A stretch of 64,000 nucleotides of DNA from contig JAGZJH010000010.1 in assembly GCA_018365815.1 (NCBI GenBank), positions 1 to 64,000 on the forward strand. The letters run 5' to 3'. Within the stretch, counting starts at the first letter, position 1; every line of letters begins with the position of its first letter. Shown piece by piece: positions 1 through 9,642 of this stretch. The notes under the pieces were generated by a model. That model was not told where the DNA came from, ran no database searches, and worked only from the letters and a program-made list of their open reading frames with translations. This DNA comes from Erysipelotrichaceae bacterium (GTDB lineage: Bacteria; Bacillota_I; Bacilli_A; Erysipelotrichales; Coprobacillaceae). The translations under genes and the position numbers were made by a program.

Positions 1-12
1 TGGACATTTCAT
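1..12 (-). CDS. Start of a truncated leftward gene (MKCP...)
   Basis: Only the first four codons (Met-Lys-Cys-Pro) lie in the window. The start is supported by an SD-like AGGTGATC at 16-23 and by an extended -10 element (TGCTATAAT, -10 hexamer at 30-35) just upstream, and the preceding operon is closed by a terminator at 104-130. NrdR repressors often begin MKCP, but four residues cannot identify a protein, so no function is assigned. Confidence 0.35.
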
Positions 13-103
13 GGTGATCACCTGTATGTATTATAGCATTATTTTCATTATCGTGCGTCCCATCTTTGTTTCAAATATGTTTTAAGAAAATTCCATTTTA
101 TAT

Positions 104-130
104 AAAAAAAGATGGTATTTAACCATCTTT
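104..130 (-). terminator. Rho-independent terminator of the ABC transporter operon
   Basis: A hairpin GATGGT / ACCATC with a five-base loop overlaps the last base of the transporter stop codon. On the minus strand it is followed by a run of seven T. It ends the leftward ABC operon. Confidence 0.75.
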
Positions 131-1674
131 TACGACTTTCTTAATATGGAATAAATTGGAAGTTTAAACCATTTTAACCCTAGTTTTAGCACAATCATTA
201 AATTAAATATTAAAATTAAAAATGACATTAAATAAGGGAATCCGAACCTTATAATTATCATCAATAACATCAATAACATTCCTATTTGACCCAACATCAC
301 CTTTAAAAATTGATTAAAATTAAATCCAAGAATACGTAAATAAAACCAATAATCAAAGCGAGATTGATAATATAAATATATTAAATAACCGATTAAACAA
401 GATAAACAAAGTTGTATAATTAAATATAATGATGAAAAAATATTTTTTAAACTTACTAAATCATCATTCAAATCTTTAAAATATGATTTATTAACCAACA
501 AAAATTCATTACCGCTTTCTTCAAATACCTTTTTATAATCTCTGACATCAATAAATACCCCTGACATTTTAGGTTCTTGAAATAATTCATAAGGCATATA
601 CACAACAAATTCACGATAAGTAGAAGTTGTATTCACATAATCAAATTGACTGTAAACCACCTCATTAATTTCAATAATATTTTGAATTGACAATTCTTTA
701 AAACGCGGACTTAAATAAATACGATTTATAGCATAATCATATTGTTCTGGATAATATGGTTTAAGAGTGATGTGTGTATTTAAAACTTGATCATCATAAT
801 ATAACTGTTCAATACTTTGACTATCATATGGATACACCTTTAATATGGAATCACATAATTTTATATCGCTTGTTGATTGCCGGCTCAATAACATTGAAGA
901 TAACGAAAAACTTTTTTTAAACAAATCTTTTTGATAATAATGTTTCGTCTGTTGTTGATAATATTTTAATCCACCTAATATAACGACTAACATAATCACA
1001 AATTTAAAAAGTTTTCCACTTTGTCTAATCAATAAATCAAAAAGCCATGCTTTTTTTATTTTAGGAGTAATAATTACATCACATTTTCTGCTTTTCTGGC
1101 TTCGTTTTTCACAATTAATGTTCCCTTCTTCAATTGTAATTAAAGAAGTTATTTCTAACAGAAATCGTTGATCGTGCGTAGCCACTAAAACATAATGATC
1201 ATGACAATGATTTTTTAAAATATCTACCATCATTTGAGTATGAGAATCATCTTGAGCACTAGTAGGTTCATCTAAAATTAATAATTGATGTGGCTTTAAT
1301 AAGCATAATATAAATGAAAAGCGTTGTTGTTGCCCAATACTTAATTCGCCAACTAAAGTATCCAATATAAAAGGTAAATCTACTTTTTTTAACCACTGTT
1401 CCATTTGCAATATTGTTAAATTTAAATCAAATAAATCCGATAATGTTTTTAAATGAGTATATAAACTATCGTTTTCAACTAATACAACATCTTGAAACAT
1501 AAACGACATATTACCATTATAAGTAGTTCTATTTTTTTGATTTAACCAGTATAATAATGTCGTTTTTCCACAACCACTTTTTCCCATTAAAATATTTAAT
1601 CTATGATAATAAAGAGAAACTGATCCAGTTAAACCGATTGGTTCAGTAATTTCTATATTGTTAAAACTAATCAT
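130..1674 (-). CDS. ABC transporter, ATPase fused to a reduced FtsX-like permease
   Basis: The N-terminal ~200 residues are an ABC ATPase: Walker A GKSGCGKTT at residues 31-39, signature LSIGQQQRF near 110 and Walker B LLILDEPTS. A membrane part follows: one helix near 216-235, an extracytoplasmic stretch of ~170 residues, then about three helices at the C-terminus, which is the MacB/FtsX topology. At 514 residues it is shorter than its partner upstream, mainly in the outer domain. The start overlaps the stop of the partner gene by 4 nt, so the two are translationally coupled and probably form a heterodimer. MacB/FtsX-type systems act in peptide or antibiotic export, immunity or sensing; the substrate here is unknown. 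No sensor kinase is adjacent. Confidence 0.85.
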   Translation of the reverse strand: MISFNNIEITEPIGLTGSVSLYYHRLNILMGKSGCGKTTLLYWLNQKNRTTYNGNMSFMFQDVVLVENDSLYTHLKTLSDLFDLNLTILQMEQWLKKVDLPFILDTLVGELSIGQQQRFSFILCLLKPHQLLILDEPTSAQDDSHTQMMVDILKNHCHDHYVLVATHDQRFLLEITSLITIEEGNINCEKRSQKSRKCDVIITPKIKKAWLFDLLIRQSGKLFKFVIMLVVILGGLKYYQQQTKHYYQKDLFKKSFSLSSMLLSRQSTSDIKLCDSILKVYPYDSQSIEQLYYDDQVLNTHITLKPYYPEQYDYAINRIYLSPRFKELSIQNIIEINEVVYSQFDYVNTTSTYREFVVYMPYELFQEPKMSGVFIDVRDYKKVFEESGNEFLLVNKSYFKDLNDDLVSLKNIFSSLYLIIQLCLSCLIGYLIYLYYQSRFDYWFYLRILGFNFNQFLKVMLGQIGMLLMLLMIIIRFGFPYLMSFLILIFNLMIVLKLGLKWFKLPIYSILRKS

Positions 1675-3596
1675 AATTTTCGATAAACAATAAAACCACT
1701 GACTTCAATAATTAAATTATATACAAAAGTAACTATTAAAAGCACCCCTAAAATTAAACCATAATCTATTGGAATAACACTCTCACTTACTATTTTTTGC
1801 ATTTTAATCATATGATTTAATACTTGTGTACTTAATACAAATCCTATTAACGACCAAATGATTGAATTCATCAAAGCACGCACAATAGCAATATTAAAAA
1901 AATCATTGAATGATACCCCTCGATATTTTAATAAACGATAATCTTTTTTCTCAACAATGGCTTTATAAATTCCAACAATTAACATTAACCCTACTAATAC
2001 ACCTGTTAATATCATTAACTTAGATGAAAACATCGCCATATTCCCACTTGTTTTATATTCTTTTACATAATTAATTTCATCATAATCACTGGTCACAACG
2101 ATATTAGGATCAATTTTAGTAATCGCTTGTTTGATTGCATTAACTTCTTTTTTAGAAGTCGCTTTTAAACGATAAATACAAGTATCAAATACACTTTCTC
2201 CATCTTTTAACACTAAATTTTCCATACTTTTCGATGTAATTTCTTGAAGCAAATCGTCATTAACAAACATAAACACATCACTATTATAAATTTTAAAATC
2301 ATCTTTTAAAATTCCTCTGACTTTAAAAGTTACAGTCTCTTGATGATATCTTGTATTTAGATACTCTATTGGATTGTCTTTACCGTTTTCATGTCGTGAA
2401 AAGATAGCAGGTGTTTGAGCAACCGGGATCAAACATTCCATTACCAATGAAGTTTCTGAGGTGATTGTTTGGATATTTTTTTGTTTAGCTAAAGTGTCAT
2501 TAATATAAATCCCATCATTATCTGTATTAATTTCCTTACAATATTGATCTAAATTAATACTTTGTTCTTTAAGGGTCACTTTTTCTTGTGGAAAAATCAT
2601 ATAACTTGGACTAATACTTTCTACACCATCAATTTCTTGAATTTGATTAAGAATTTCAGGCTCAAATGGAAAACTCATATAGGTGTAATTTAAATGTATA
2701 CCAGTATTACTATTTGTTGTATCGTTAAAAATGTATAAATATTCCGGGTTTGTGTAATCTAGTAGTTGTTGGTAATAACGATTAGCCCAAGTTACTTGAC
2801 GTAATATTGGCATAAGCATTGCTAAAACAACCGACATGACCAAACCTGAAACGATAATTTTAAACCAACTTTTTTTAAACTGATAACAATATAAATTAAA
2901 TGCATTTTTGTTTTTTACTTTTACCATAGATAAACTTCGTTGATTTGTGATATTTGCACTTTCTTTAACTAAATGTAATGTATTGTCTTTAATCTCATAA
3001 ACCGTATCACAATAACTTAACAACTCTTTTTCATGGCTGATACAAACAACATATTTATTATACCGGCAAGCAATATCTAAAAGTAATGACATAATTTCTT
3101 GACTTTCAACAACATCTAACGATGAAGTAATTTCATCACATAAAATAATTTCACTATCTTTAAGTAAGGCAAGAGCAATGGCTAACTTTTGTTTTTGCCC
3201 ACCGGATAATTTTTTAGGATAATCTTTTTCATCAATATCTAATGCAACTATTTTTAAAACTTCTTGAATTTCTTTACTCGTAATGACTTTACCGCCTAAT
3301 GAAGTAAAGTATTTAAGGTTATTAAAACAACTCATACTTTCAATAAAGTTGTTTTTTTGAAATAAGCAAGTGATATTTCGCTTTTTAAAACTACTCACAT
3401 CTTGAATATTTTGTTTTTCAATCAAATAACTTTCAAAACTATCAGGTAAATTTAATGACAATAATTTAAGTATACTACTTTTCCCACTTCCACTTTGACC
3501 GATTAATGCCGTAATTTGCCCACTGTATATGTGCATATCCCCTGTCACAATTGTTTTGGAATGATAACTAATATGAATATTTTTTAGTTCAATCAT
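1671..3596 (-). CDS. ABC transporter, ATPase fused to an FtsX-like permease
   Basis: This 641-residue protein is an ABC ATPase (Walker A GQSGSGKSS at 33-41, signature LSGGQKQKL, Walker B IILCDEITSS) followed by a helix near 250-270, a ~270-residue extracytoplasmic domain and three C-terminal helices of FtsX type. Asp-Glu follows Cys in Walker B, so the ATPase should be active. It is the first gene of a two-gene leftward operon, with a G-rich SD directly upstream of the ATG. Its domain order matches the 514-residue neighbour. A role in exporting or resisting a peptide or lipid is the family expectation; nothing here names the substrate. Confidence 0.87.
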   Translation of the reverse strand: MIELKNIHISYHSKTIVTGDMHIYSGQITALIGQSGSGKSSILKLLSLNLPDSFESYLIEKQNIQDVSSFKKRNITCLFQKNNFIESMSCFNNLKYFTSLGGKVITSKEIQEVLKIVALDIDEKDYPKKLSGGQKQKLAIALALLKDSEIILCDEITSSLDVVESQEIMSLLLDIACRYNKYVVCISHEKELLSYCDTVYEIKDNTLHLVKESANITNQRSLSMVKVKNKNAFNLYCYQFKKSWFKIIVSGLVMSVVLAMLMPILRQVTWANRYYQQLLDYTNPEYLYIFNDTTNSNTGIHLNYTYMSFPFEPEILNQIQEIDGVESISPSYMIFPQEKVTLKEQSINLDQYCKEINTDNDGIYINDTLAKQKNIQTITSETSLVMECLIPVAQTPAIFSRHENGKDNPIEYLNTRYHQETVTFKVRGILKDDFKIYNSDVFMFVNDDLLQEITSKSMENLVLKDGESVFDTCIYRLKATSKKEVNAIKQAITKIDPNIVVTSDYDEINYVKEYKTSGNMAMFSSKLMILTGVLVGLMLIVGIYKAIVEKKDYRLLKYRGVSFNDFFNIAIVRALMNSIIWSLIGFVLSTQVLNHMIKMQKIVSESVIPIDYGLILGVLLIVTFVYNLIIEVSGFIVYRKL

Positions 3597-3683
3597 AACT
3601 ATTCCCCCCCTTTAAAATGAAGTTATCCTTAATATTATCTTTACATATTCAAATCATCATTTCAATTATTTTTTTCAAAATAA

Positions 3684-3712
3684 ATAAAAAAAGACGATTA
3701 TATTCATCATCT
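3684..3712 (-). terminator. Terminator after the uracil-DNA glycosylase-like gene
   Basis: An imperfect hairpin (AAAGA.GAT / ATC.TCTTT) overlaps the stop codon at 3707 and is followed on the minus strand by T7. Confidence 0.6.
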
Positions 3713-4285
3713 TTCTAAAACTTTATGAATTGTTTGTCTAATAGTTGAAATACGTTGTTCAAACTGTGGGTATTGTTTAAACCATCGAATATTTAAAGGC
3801 GAAGGGTGAGGTAACACATAAGTCAGTTTACCGTTTAATACTTGATCATTAAAAACTAACGTTTCAAAAGATTGATCTTTAAAAAAGAATTTAGCCGCCT
3901 TTGAACCAATGATAATATATATTTCATTTTCAATACATTCAATTTCTTGAACCAACCATTTTTTAGCACAACTAATGGGCGGTAATCGATCTCCACCATT
4001 TTTACTTTTTCCAGGATAACAATGTCCTAAAGAAGTAATATAAAAATAATTAGGATCATAAAAAATCTCATCACTGATTTGATACCACTCATACTTTAAT
4101 TTCTTACCGCTTAAATCATTAAAAGGTTTCTTTGTTTTTTCTACCATTAACGAAGGTGCTTGTGAAATTTGCATAATCTTTGCATTCATATTTCCGTGCA
4201 CAATAGGTATTGGTATAAATCCAAATCGTTCCTTACACTCTTTACAATTTAAAATCTCTAAATGAAGTTGTTCACATCGATTCAT
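3707..4285 (-). CDS. Uracil-DNA glycosylase superfamily protein, Fe-S type
   Basis: A 192-residue protein with the outline of a family 4-like uracil-DNA glycosylase, which removes uracil from DNA. Four cysteines are placed as in the Fe-S enzymes: C14-X2-C17 and C89-X16-C106. The C-terminal HPSPLN motif (160-165) carries the histidine that contacts DNA and the active site. The usual GEAPG of motif A appears as SQAPS (41-45), so substrate preference or activity may differ from classical family 4. Its start overlaps the stop of the upstream FNT channel gene by 1 nt (TAATG-type), so the pair is co-transcribed, although no functional link is obvious. Confidence 0.75.
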   Translation of the reverse strand: MNRCEQLHLEILNCKECKERFGFIPIPIVHGNMNAKIMQISQAPSLMVEKTKKPFNDLSGKKLKYEWYQISDEIFYDPNYFYITSLGHCYPGKSKNGGDRLPPISCAKKWLVQEIECIENEIYIIIGSKAAKFFFKDQSFETLVFNDQVLNGKLTYVLPHPSPLNIRWFKQYPQFEQRISTIRQTIHKVLER

Positions 4286-5040
4286 TATTTTCTAAAAATC
4301 ATATATACAGGAAAACCTACAAATACGGCTCCCCCAATAATATTCCCAATCGTTGAAATGAATAAGTGAATGACTACTTGAACCAAATCAACACTTAACC
4401 CATATTCAGTTAAACACATCGCAAAAAATCCCATATTAGCAATACAGTGTTCAAATCCCGGTAAAACAAATGCAGTGACAAAAAATAATATCATAATCAT
4501 ACGTACCACATCATCTTTAACCTTAATTCCGGTATAGGCTGCAATACATACAATAAAGTTACATAAAATCCCTTTGATTAATAATTCAAGTGGTGTAAAA
4601 GTTAATTTAGCATCGCATAGTGGTTTTAAATATTCCGGTAAAATAGTATTCATACTGCCACTTTTAATAAATAAAAAGCCAATTAAAGCCATACCAATCA
4701 TATTTCCAAAAAAACATATTCCCCATGATGGTAACACTTCTCTAAATTTAATTTTACCATCATACACTGGAATAATTATCGTTAAGCAATTACCTGTAAA
4801 TAATTCTGCTCCTAAAAAAACAATGGCTACAAGTCCAATTCCAAATGTTGAGGCTACCGCAATTTTCCCAAATTCCGGATAGTTTTTAGAAAGCAATGCC
4901 CCTAATGAATACGAAAGAATCATCGCTGCTCCTAAATACAATCCTGCCATCACTGAACGCATAAAAAAACGTGTTTTATCTTCTTTTGACATTTTCACTT
5001 TACTTAATGCCACTTGGTTTAATAATTCAATATCATTCAT
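4285..5040 (-). CDS. Formate/nitrite transporter (FNT family channel)
   Basis: A polytopic membrane protein of 251 residues with FNT family hallmarks: ELFTGN after the second half-helix and FEHCIANMGF in the second repeat, with about six transmembrane helices. The start is set at the Met-Asn-Asp codon at 5040 because a strong GGGGGA SD lies about 7 nt upstream. A longer reading to 5127 has no SD. FNT channels carry formate, nitrite or hydrosulfide across the membrane. Since this genome makes formate by pyruvate formate-lyase (54.8-58.2 kb), formate export is the likeliest role, but the gene is far from the pfl operon. Confidence 0.88.
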   Translation of the reverse strand: MNDIELLNQVALSKVKMSKEDKTRFFMRSVMAGLYLGAAMILSYSLGALLSKNYPEFGKIAVASTFGIGLVAIVFLGAELFTGNCLTIIIPVYDGKIKFREVLPSWGICFFGNMIGMALIGFLFIKSGSMNTILPEYLKPLCDAKLTFTPLELLIKGILCNFIVCIAAYTGIKVKDDVVRMIMILFFVTAFVLPGFEHCIANMGFFAMCLTEYGLSVDLVQVVIHLFISTIGNIIGGAVFVGFPVYMIFRK

Positions 5041-5259
5041 AAAAATCCCCCATTTAATATCTAGTGAATTATACCTTTTTTCACGATATTTTTCAACGTA
5101 CAAATATTGATTTAACATTAAAAACACTTATCTAATCACAAGGTCTCTACTTAGTAATTGATTATTTGCCTTAATGATTTCAAATAATATAAACATCATC
5201 TTAAACATATATTCAAAAATAAGTAAAAATCCATCATCATTAAATAAGTGTCTTTTGAC

Positions 5260-6171
5260 TTAATCCACTAACCATAAATAAATTTCTTTATGTGTTTCAT
5301 CGATTTGATAATCCTTCATTAACTCACTAGGGATTTTTTTAGTTTCCAAATAATTTGCATTTAATTTAAGAATTGTTTTTTTAGACGCTACATTATCTGG
5401 ACTACAAGTAATTAAAACTTCATTATAACCTAAAAATTTAATAAACTCACGCACAGCTAAACAAGCTTGATAAGCATAATGATGCCCTCTAAATTGCTCA
5501 TAAATCGTATAACCAATATGTCCTGAATATTCATTATCAACAAAATCTCCTAAACGTAAAATCAATTTTCCAACAACATACTGTTCATGATAGATTTCAA
5601 AAATATAATAAGGTAACCAATTTTCTTTAGCATCTCTGACATATTGCAATTGTTTTAAATACACTTGTTGATAGTTTAGCGTATGGTGATAATAAAACAT
5701 GATTTGATCTAATGTTTGTTTTATCGTCCCATTATTATCAATCACTTGATGAGCACTATTTAAATACAACATCTCTCGTTCACTATATAAAGTATAAATC
5801 TTTTCTTTCCCTTCTTTTAATAATGGACGTGTGCTAGTTTCAATATCTTTTATAATATTTTCAAGTTTGCGATCTAGTAAAAATATCATTCCATTGGTTT
5901 TTAAGGCTTCGATATTTTCACTTTTTTTAATCACCCCACCACCGGTAGAAATAATCACTCCACTTTTTAAAGATACTTCTTTGACACAGTTTGTTTCACA
6001 TTCTCTAAAATAATCTTCACTAATTTCAAACATTTCTTTAATAGAGAGGCGGTATTTTTTAACGATATATTCATCAACATCAATTAAAGGCATATTTAAA
6101 ACTTCACTTAATTTTTTCGCAATCGTTGTTTTACCACTGCCAGGCATTCCTATTAATACAATATTTTTCAT
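5260..6171 (-). CDS. aroK: Shikimate kinase fused to a GNAT acetyltransferase
   Basis: Residues 1-160 are a shikimate kinase, which phosphorylates shikimate with ATP: Walker A GMPGSGKTT at 8-16, the IDVDEYI substrate segment, the STGGGVI motif and the lid arginine in STRPLL. Residues ~165-303 are a GNAT N-acetyltransferase domain with the acetyl-CoA loop seen as QFRGHHYA and a following VASKKTILKL helix. Free-standing AroK is about 165-175 residues, so the second half is a real addition. It is the last gene of the aromatic operon, 9 nt after pheA. The GNAT substrate cannot be told from sequence. The fusion is in one frame with no internal start carrying a good SD. Confidence 0.85.
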   Translation of the reverse strand: MKNIVLIGMPGSGKTTIAKKLSEVLNMPLIDVDEYIVKKYRLSIKEMFEISEDYFRECETNCVKEVSLKSGVIISTGGGVIKKSENIEALKTNGMIFLLDRKLENIIKDIETSTRPLLKEGKEKIYTLYSEREMLYLNSAHQVIDNNGTIKQTLDQIMFYYHHTLNYQQVYLKQLQYVRDAKENWLPYYIFEIYHEQYVVGKLILRLGDFVDNEYSGHIGYTIYEQFRGHHYAYQACLAVREFIKFLGYNEVLITCSPDNVASKKTILKLNANYLETKKIPSELMKDYQIDETHKEIYLWLVD

Positions 6172-6180
6172 CTCAGCTTC

Positions 6181-7305
6181 CTACTTTGCTTTAAAAGCCC
6201 CTAATATTCTTAATGTTTTTGCGTGTTGTTTCATTTTTTCTAATGCCCTTTGAACTTGCTCTTGTTTTAAATTACCATCAAAATCAATATAAAAATAATA
6301 CTCCCAAGGTTTTTGAGTTAATGGACGTGATTCAATTCTGACCATATTAAGTTCATAGTCCTTAATAATCTCTAACATTTTATAAAGTGAACCGACTTCA
6401 TGTTTTAATGTGCATACAATACTGATGCGATCATAATCAGGCATTGATTCTAATTGTTTGCCAATAACAATAAAACGGGTATGATTATTTTTATCATTTT
6501 GAATATTGTCTTTAAGCACTTTTAAACCATATAACTCAGCTGCTTTAATTGAAGCAATGGCTACTTTTGTGGGATCTTTTAATTGAGCAACTAATTTTGC
6601 TGACATTGCGGTATTTAAATACGGAATACGTTTCCATGAGGTTTCATTTAAAAACGCAGAAGATTGTGCTAAACCTTGAGGGTGTGAATACACTTCTTTA
6701 ACTTTATTGATATCCGTATTTTCTAAGCCTAATAAATTTTGTGTAATTAAAATATTTTCTTCTCCTACAATATAAAAACCATAATCACGAATTAAATCAT
6801 AGATATCATTAATCGCTCCGGTTGAGGAATTTTCGATAGGAACTATCCCATATTGAATTTCTTCATTTTTTAAAGCGATAAAGACATCTTCAAATTGGTC
6901 GTAGTTTTTAACCTTAACCTCTTTTAAAAAATAAGTTTCTAATGCTTGTTTAGAAAAAGCTCCATCAACCCCTTGAAAACCGACATATAAACTTTGATCG
7001 TGTTTTAAAGGAAAAACCGGATTTAAGTTTATATGATTAGGAATAAAATCTGCCTGATAATCTTTAGAAAGATTCATCATCTCTTGAATAAATTTATGTC
7101 CATATTTTTTTAACTGAGGATTATTTATACGGGCAACATTTTTTTCAATCACCGCTTTTTCACGATCAGGTTGAAATATTTGTAAACCATTGGCAATTTT
7201 ATAACTCACTACATCTTTAGCCACATTCATACGTTTTTCAAACAATTGAATTAACTGTTGGTCGATTTCATCAATTTCATTACGACATTGTTCTAATGAT
7301 TTCAT
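6181..7305 (-). CDS. pheA: Bifunctional chorismate mutase / prephenate dehydratase
   Basis: The protein makes prephenate from chorismate and then phenylpyruvate, committing flux to phenylalanine. Residues 1-85 are an AroQ-type chorismate mutase (CRNEIDEIDQQLIQLFEKR start). Residues ~105-280 are prephenate dehydratase, with VGFQGVDGAFSKQA and the NNHTRFIVIG motif carrying the catalytic Thr-Arg-Phe. The last ~80 residues are an ACT domain (ESRP motif), the usual site of phenylalanine feedback. The ATG at 7305 follows AGGAGG and is preferred to the in-frame GTG 3 nt earlier. Position in the operon agrees with the Phe-type specifier of the T-box upstream. Confidence 0.93.
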   Translation of the reverse strand: MKSLEQCRNEIDEIDQQLIQLFEKRMNVAKDVVSYKIANGLQIFQPDREKAVIEKNVARINNPQLKKYGHKFIQEMMNLSKDYQADFIPNHINLNPVFPLKHDQSLYVGFQGVDGAFSKQALETYFLKEVKVKNYDQFEDVFIALKNEEIQYGIVPIENSSTGAINDIYDLIRDYGFYIVGEENILITQNLLGLENTDINKVKEVYSHPQGLAQSSAFLNETSWKRIPYLNTAMSAKLVAQLKDPTKVAIASIKAAELYGLKVLKDNIQNDKNNHTRFIVIGKQLESMPDYDRISIVCTLKHEVGSLYKMLEIIKDYELNMVRIESRPLTQKPWEYYFYIDFDGNLKQEQVQRALEKMKQHAKTLRILGAFKAK

Positions 7306-7307
7306 CA

Positions 7308-8381
7308 CTAACCTCCTATTTGATCAAGTAACGCTAAAGCCGCCATCGCTTCAACAACAACGACTGCTCTAGGGACAATACATGGATCATGTCTTCCTTT
7401 AATTTCTAAATCAACATTTTCTTTTGTTTCAACATTAATAGTGGCTTGTTTTAATCCAATTGAAGGTGTAGGTTTAATTCCAACTGTAAACACAATATCT
7501 TGTCCATTGCTAATCCCTCCAACAATTCCCCCATTATGATTTGAAGAAGTCATGACTTGTTGATCTTGGTAAAAATAGCTATCATTACTTTGACTGCCTG
7601 TCATTTGTGTCATTTCAAAACCACTGCCAAAAGATAATCCTTTGACTGCCGGAATGGAAAACATTAAACTCGCAATCGTACTTTCAAGAGAGTGGAAAAA
7701 CGGATCTCCTATCCCTGCTTTCACTCCTACAATCGCACATTCAATTTGTCCTCCCACTGAATCTAGGTGTTGCTTAGCGTTTTGTATAGTCTTTTCCATT
7801 TCACTAAACTTCTCTTGATTAATGAGCGGAAATGATTGTTTTTTTAAATGAGTGATCATATCTTTTGAAATAGGATGTATAAAAGATTGATCATTTATTT
7901 GATGGATGCTTTTAATATGAGCAATAATTTCAATCCCTTGTTGTTTTAATATTTGTTTAGCAATACTTCCGGCAAATACAATTGGAGCAGTAATTCGTCC
8001 TGAAAAATGTCCTCCTCCTCTCACGTCATTAAAACCATGATATTTAATATATGCCGCATAATCACTATGTCCCGGTCGCATATGAGTTTGAAGTAAAGAA
8101 TAATCTTTTGAATGTTGATCGTGGTTATAAATTAACCCACAAAGAGGAGCACCAGTTGTTTTCCCATTACAAATCCCACTGATGATGTCGACTTCATCTT
8201 TTTCTTGACGCATGGTTGACATTTGATTTTGACCGGGGGCACGTCGTTTCATCTCTTGTTTAATCATTTCTAAATCTAACTTCACCCCACTAGGTAATCC
8301 CCCTATATTAATTCCAATTGCCTTACCATGACTTTCTCCAAAAATCGAAAGTTCAATTTTTCTTCCCCAATTAGCACTCAT
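7308..8381 (-). CDS. aroC: Chorismate synthase
   Basis: Converts 5-enolpyruvylshikimate-3-phosphate to chorismate using reduced FMN. The family signatures are clear: GESHGKAIG near the N-terminus, RPGHSDYA, the RGGGHFSGR motif and the C-terminal GRHDPCIVPRA. The length of 357 residues is normal. The chosen ATG (8381) follows a GGGGG SD that lies within the end of aroA. The gene overlaps aroA and is followed directly by pheA, so it is a middle cistron of the operon. Confidence 0.95.
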   Translation of the reverse strand: MSANWGRKIELSIFGESHGKAIGINIGGLPSGVKLDLEMIKQEMKRRAPGQNQMSTMRQEKDEVDIISGICNGKTTGAPLCGLIYNHDQHSKDYSLLQTHMRPGHSDYAAYIKYHGFNDVRGGGHFSGRITAPIVFAGSIAKQILKQQGIEIIAHIKSIHQINDQSFIHPISKDMITHLKKQSFPLINQEKFSEMEKTIQNAKQHLDSVGGQIECAIVGVKAGIGDPFFHSLESTIASLMFSIPAVKGLSFGSGFEMTQMTGSQSNDSYFYQDQQVMTSSNHNGGIVGGISNGQDIVFTVGIKPTPSIGLKQATINVETKENVDLEIKGRHDPCIVPRAVVVVEAMAALALLDQIGG

Positions 8382-9642
8382 CAATCATTCCCCCTAACTT
8401 TACAAAATCTTGCCAAAAACTTGGATATGATTTTTTAACACAGTCTTTATTATCAACGATTAATGCTTCTTTAAGTTTCGTTGAAGCAATCGCTAAAGTC
8501 ATTGCGATACGGTGATCATCCCATGAAGACACACTTGACCCGTGTAGTGAAGTTAATCCCGTAATCACTAAACCATCTTCTTTTTCAATAATATTTGCCC
8601 CTAAACGATTTAACTCTTGGCAAATTGCTTTTAAACGATCGCACTCTTTAATTCTTAGTCTTGAAGCATTATAAATCGTTGAAGTCCCATTTGCAAACAC
8701 ACACGCTAATGATAAAATCGGAATAACATCAGGACATTGACTACCATCAATATCAGTCGCTTGAAGTGCACTTGCTTTAATACTTAACCCCTCATCTGTT
8801 TGAATAATCGAAGCATTCATACGGGTTAAAATTTCTAATACTTCTTTATCTGCTTGTAATGAATTTAAATTTAATCCTTTAAGCACGACATCATTATTTA
8901 AAGCACCAGCAACTAAATAAAATGCAGCTTGTGAATAATCCGCTTCAACATAATAATCTTTTGATTGATAAGTTTGTCCCCCTTGAATATCAAAACTTTG
9001 GTAATCATGATTTTCAATATGAATACCATAATATTCAAGCATTTGTAAAGTTAAATCAATATATCCTTTCGATTCTAATGGTGAAGTAAGTATGATTTTT
9101 GAATCTTTTTTTAATAAAGGTAAAGCAAACAATAATCCACTAATAAACTGTGAACTGATATTTCCGGGAATATGAAAAACATCTGCTGTTAACTTTCCTT
9201 CAATGCTTAAATCCAAAACATCCTGATGATAATGGTAATCAATTTCTTGTCGATCAAAAATGTCATAAAAAACATTTAATGGTCGTTTTCCTAAATTACC
9301 CTCACCGATAAATTTAACCTTTGCTTGACAAACAATACTAATAGGAATCATAAAACGTAGTGTTGAACCGGATTCTTTACAATCAATCAATACTTCTTGA
9401 TTGGTGTACGTGGTAGAACCATCAATGATCACATAATCTTCATGTTTTTCAATTTTTGTCCCTAATGCCTCCATCGCATGAATGGTCGCTAAAACATCTT
9501 GTGAATATTCAATATGATCAATACGACTAATCTTTGAAGCTAACGAAGCACAAATAATTGCGCGATGTGCCATACTTTTTGAAGGGGGTATTTCTACTGT
9601 CCCTGATAATTGATGTGGTGTAATTTTTAAAGCAGTCATCAT
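8371..9642 (-). CDS. aroA: 3-phosphoshikimate 1-carboxyvinyltransferase (EPSP synthase)
   Basis: Transfers enolpyruvate from PEP to shikimate-3-phosphate. Seen in the 423 residues: PPSKSMAHRA at the N-terminus (substrate Lys/Ser), ESGSTLRFMIP, and the C-terminal RIKECDRL and DDHRIAMTLA motifs. The start codon overlaps the aroB stop codon (TAATG), and the 3' end overlaps the aroC start region, so expression should be tightly coupled to its neighbours. The segment after the first repeat reads ESGSTLRF, not the plant-type LGNAGTAMR. That resembles class II, glyphosate-tolerant enzymes, but the sensitivity is not proved by sequence. Confidence 0.94.
   Translation of the reverse strand: MMTALKITPHQLSGTVEIPPSKSMAHRAIICASLASKISRIDHIEYSQDVLATIHAMEALGTKIEKHEDYVIIDGSTTYTNQEVLIDCKESGSTLRFMIPISIVCQAKVKFIGEGNLGKRPLNVFYDIFDRQEIDYHYHQDVLDLSIEGKLTADVFHIPGNISSQFISGLLFALPLLKKDSKIILTSPLESKGYIDLTLQMLEYYGIHIENHDYQSFDIQGGQTYQSKDYYVEADYSQAAFYLVAGALNNDVVLKGLNLNSLQADKEVLEILTRMNASIIQTDEGLSIKASALQATDIDGSQCPDVIPILSLACVFANGTSTIYNASRLRIKECDRLKAICQELNRLGANIIEKEDGLVITGLTSLHGSSVSSWDDHRIAMTLAIASTKLKEALIVDNKDCVKKSYPSFWQDFVKLGGMIDEC

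Noticed and set aside
5120..5255. Inverted ACACTTA/TAAGTGT as terminator after aroK
   Set aside because: Arms are 7-8 bp and more than 100 nt apart with no T-run; too weak to call.
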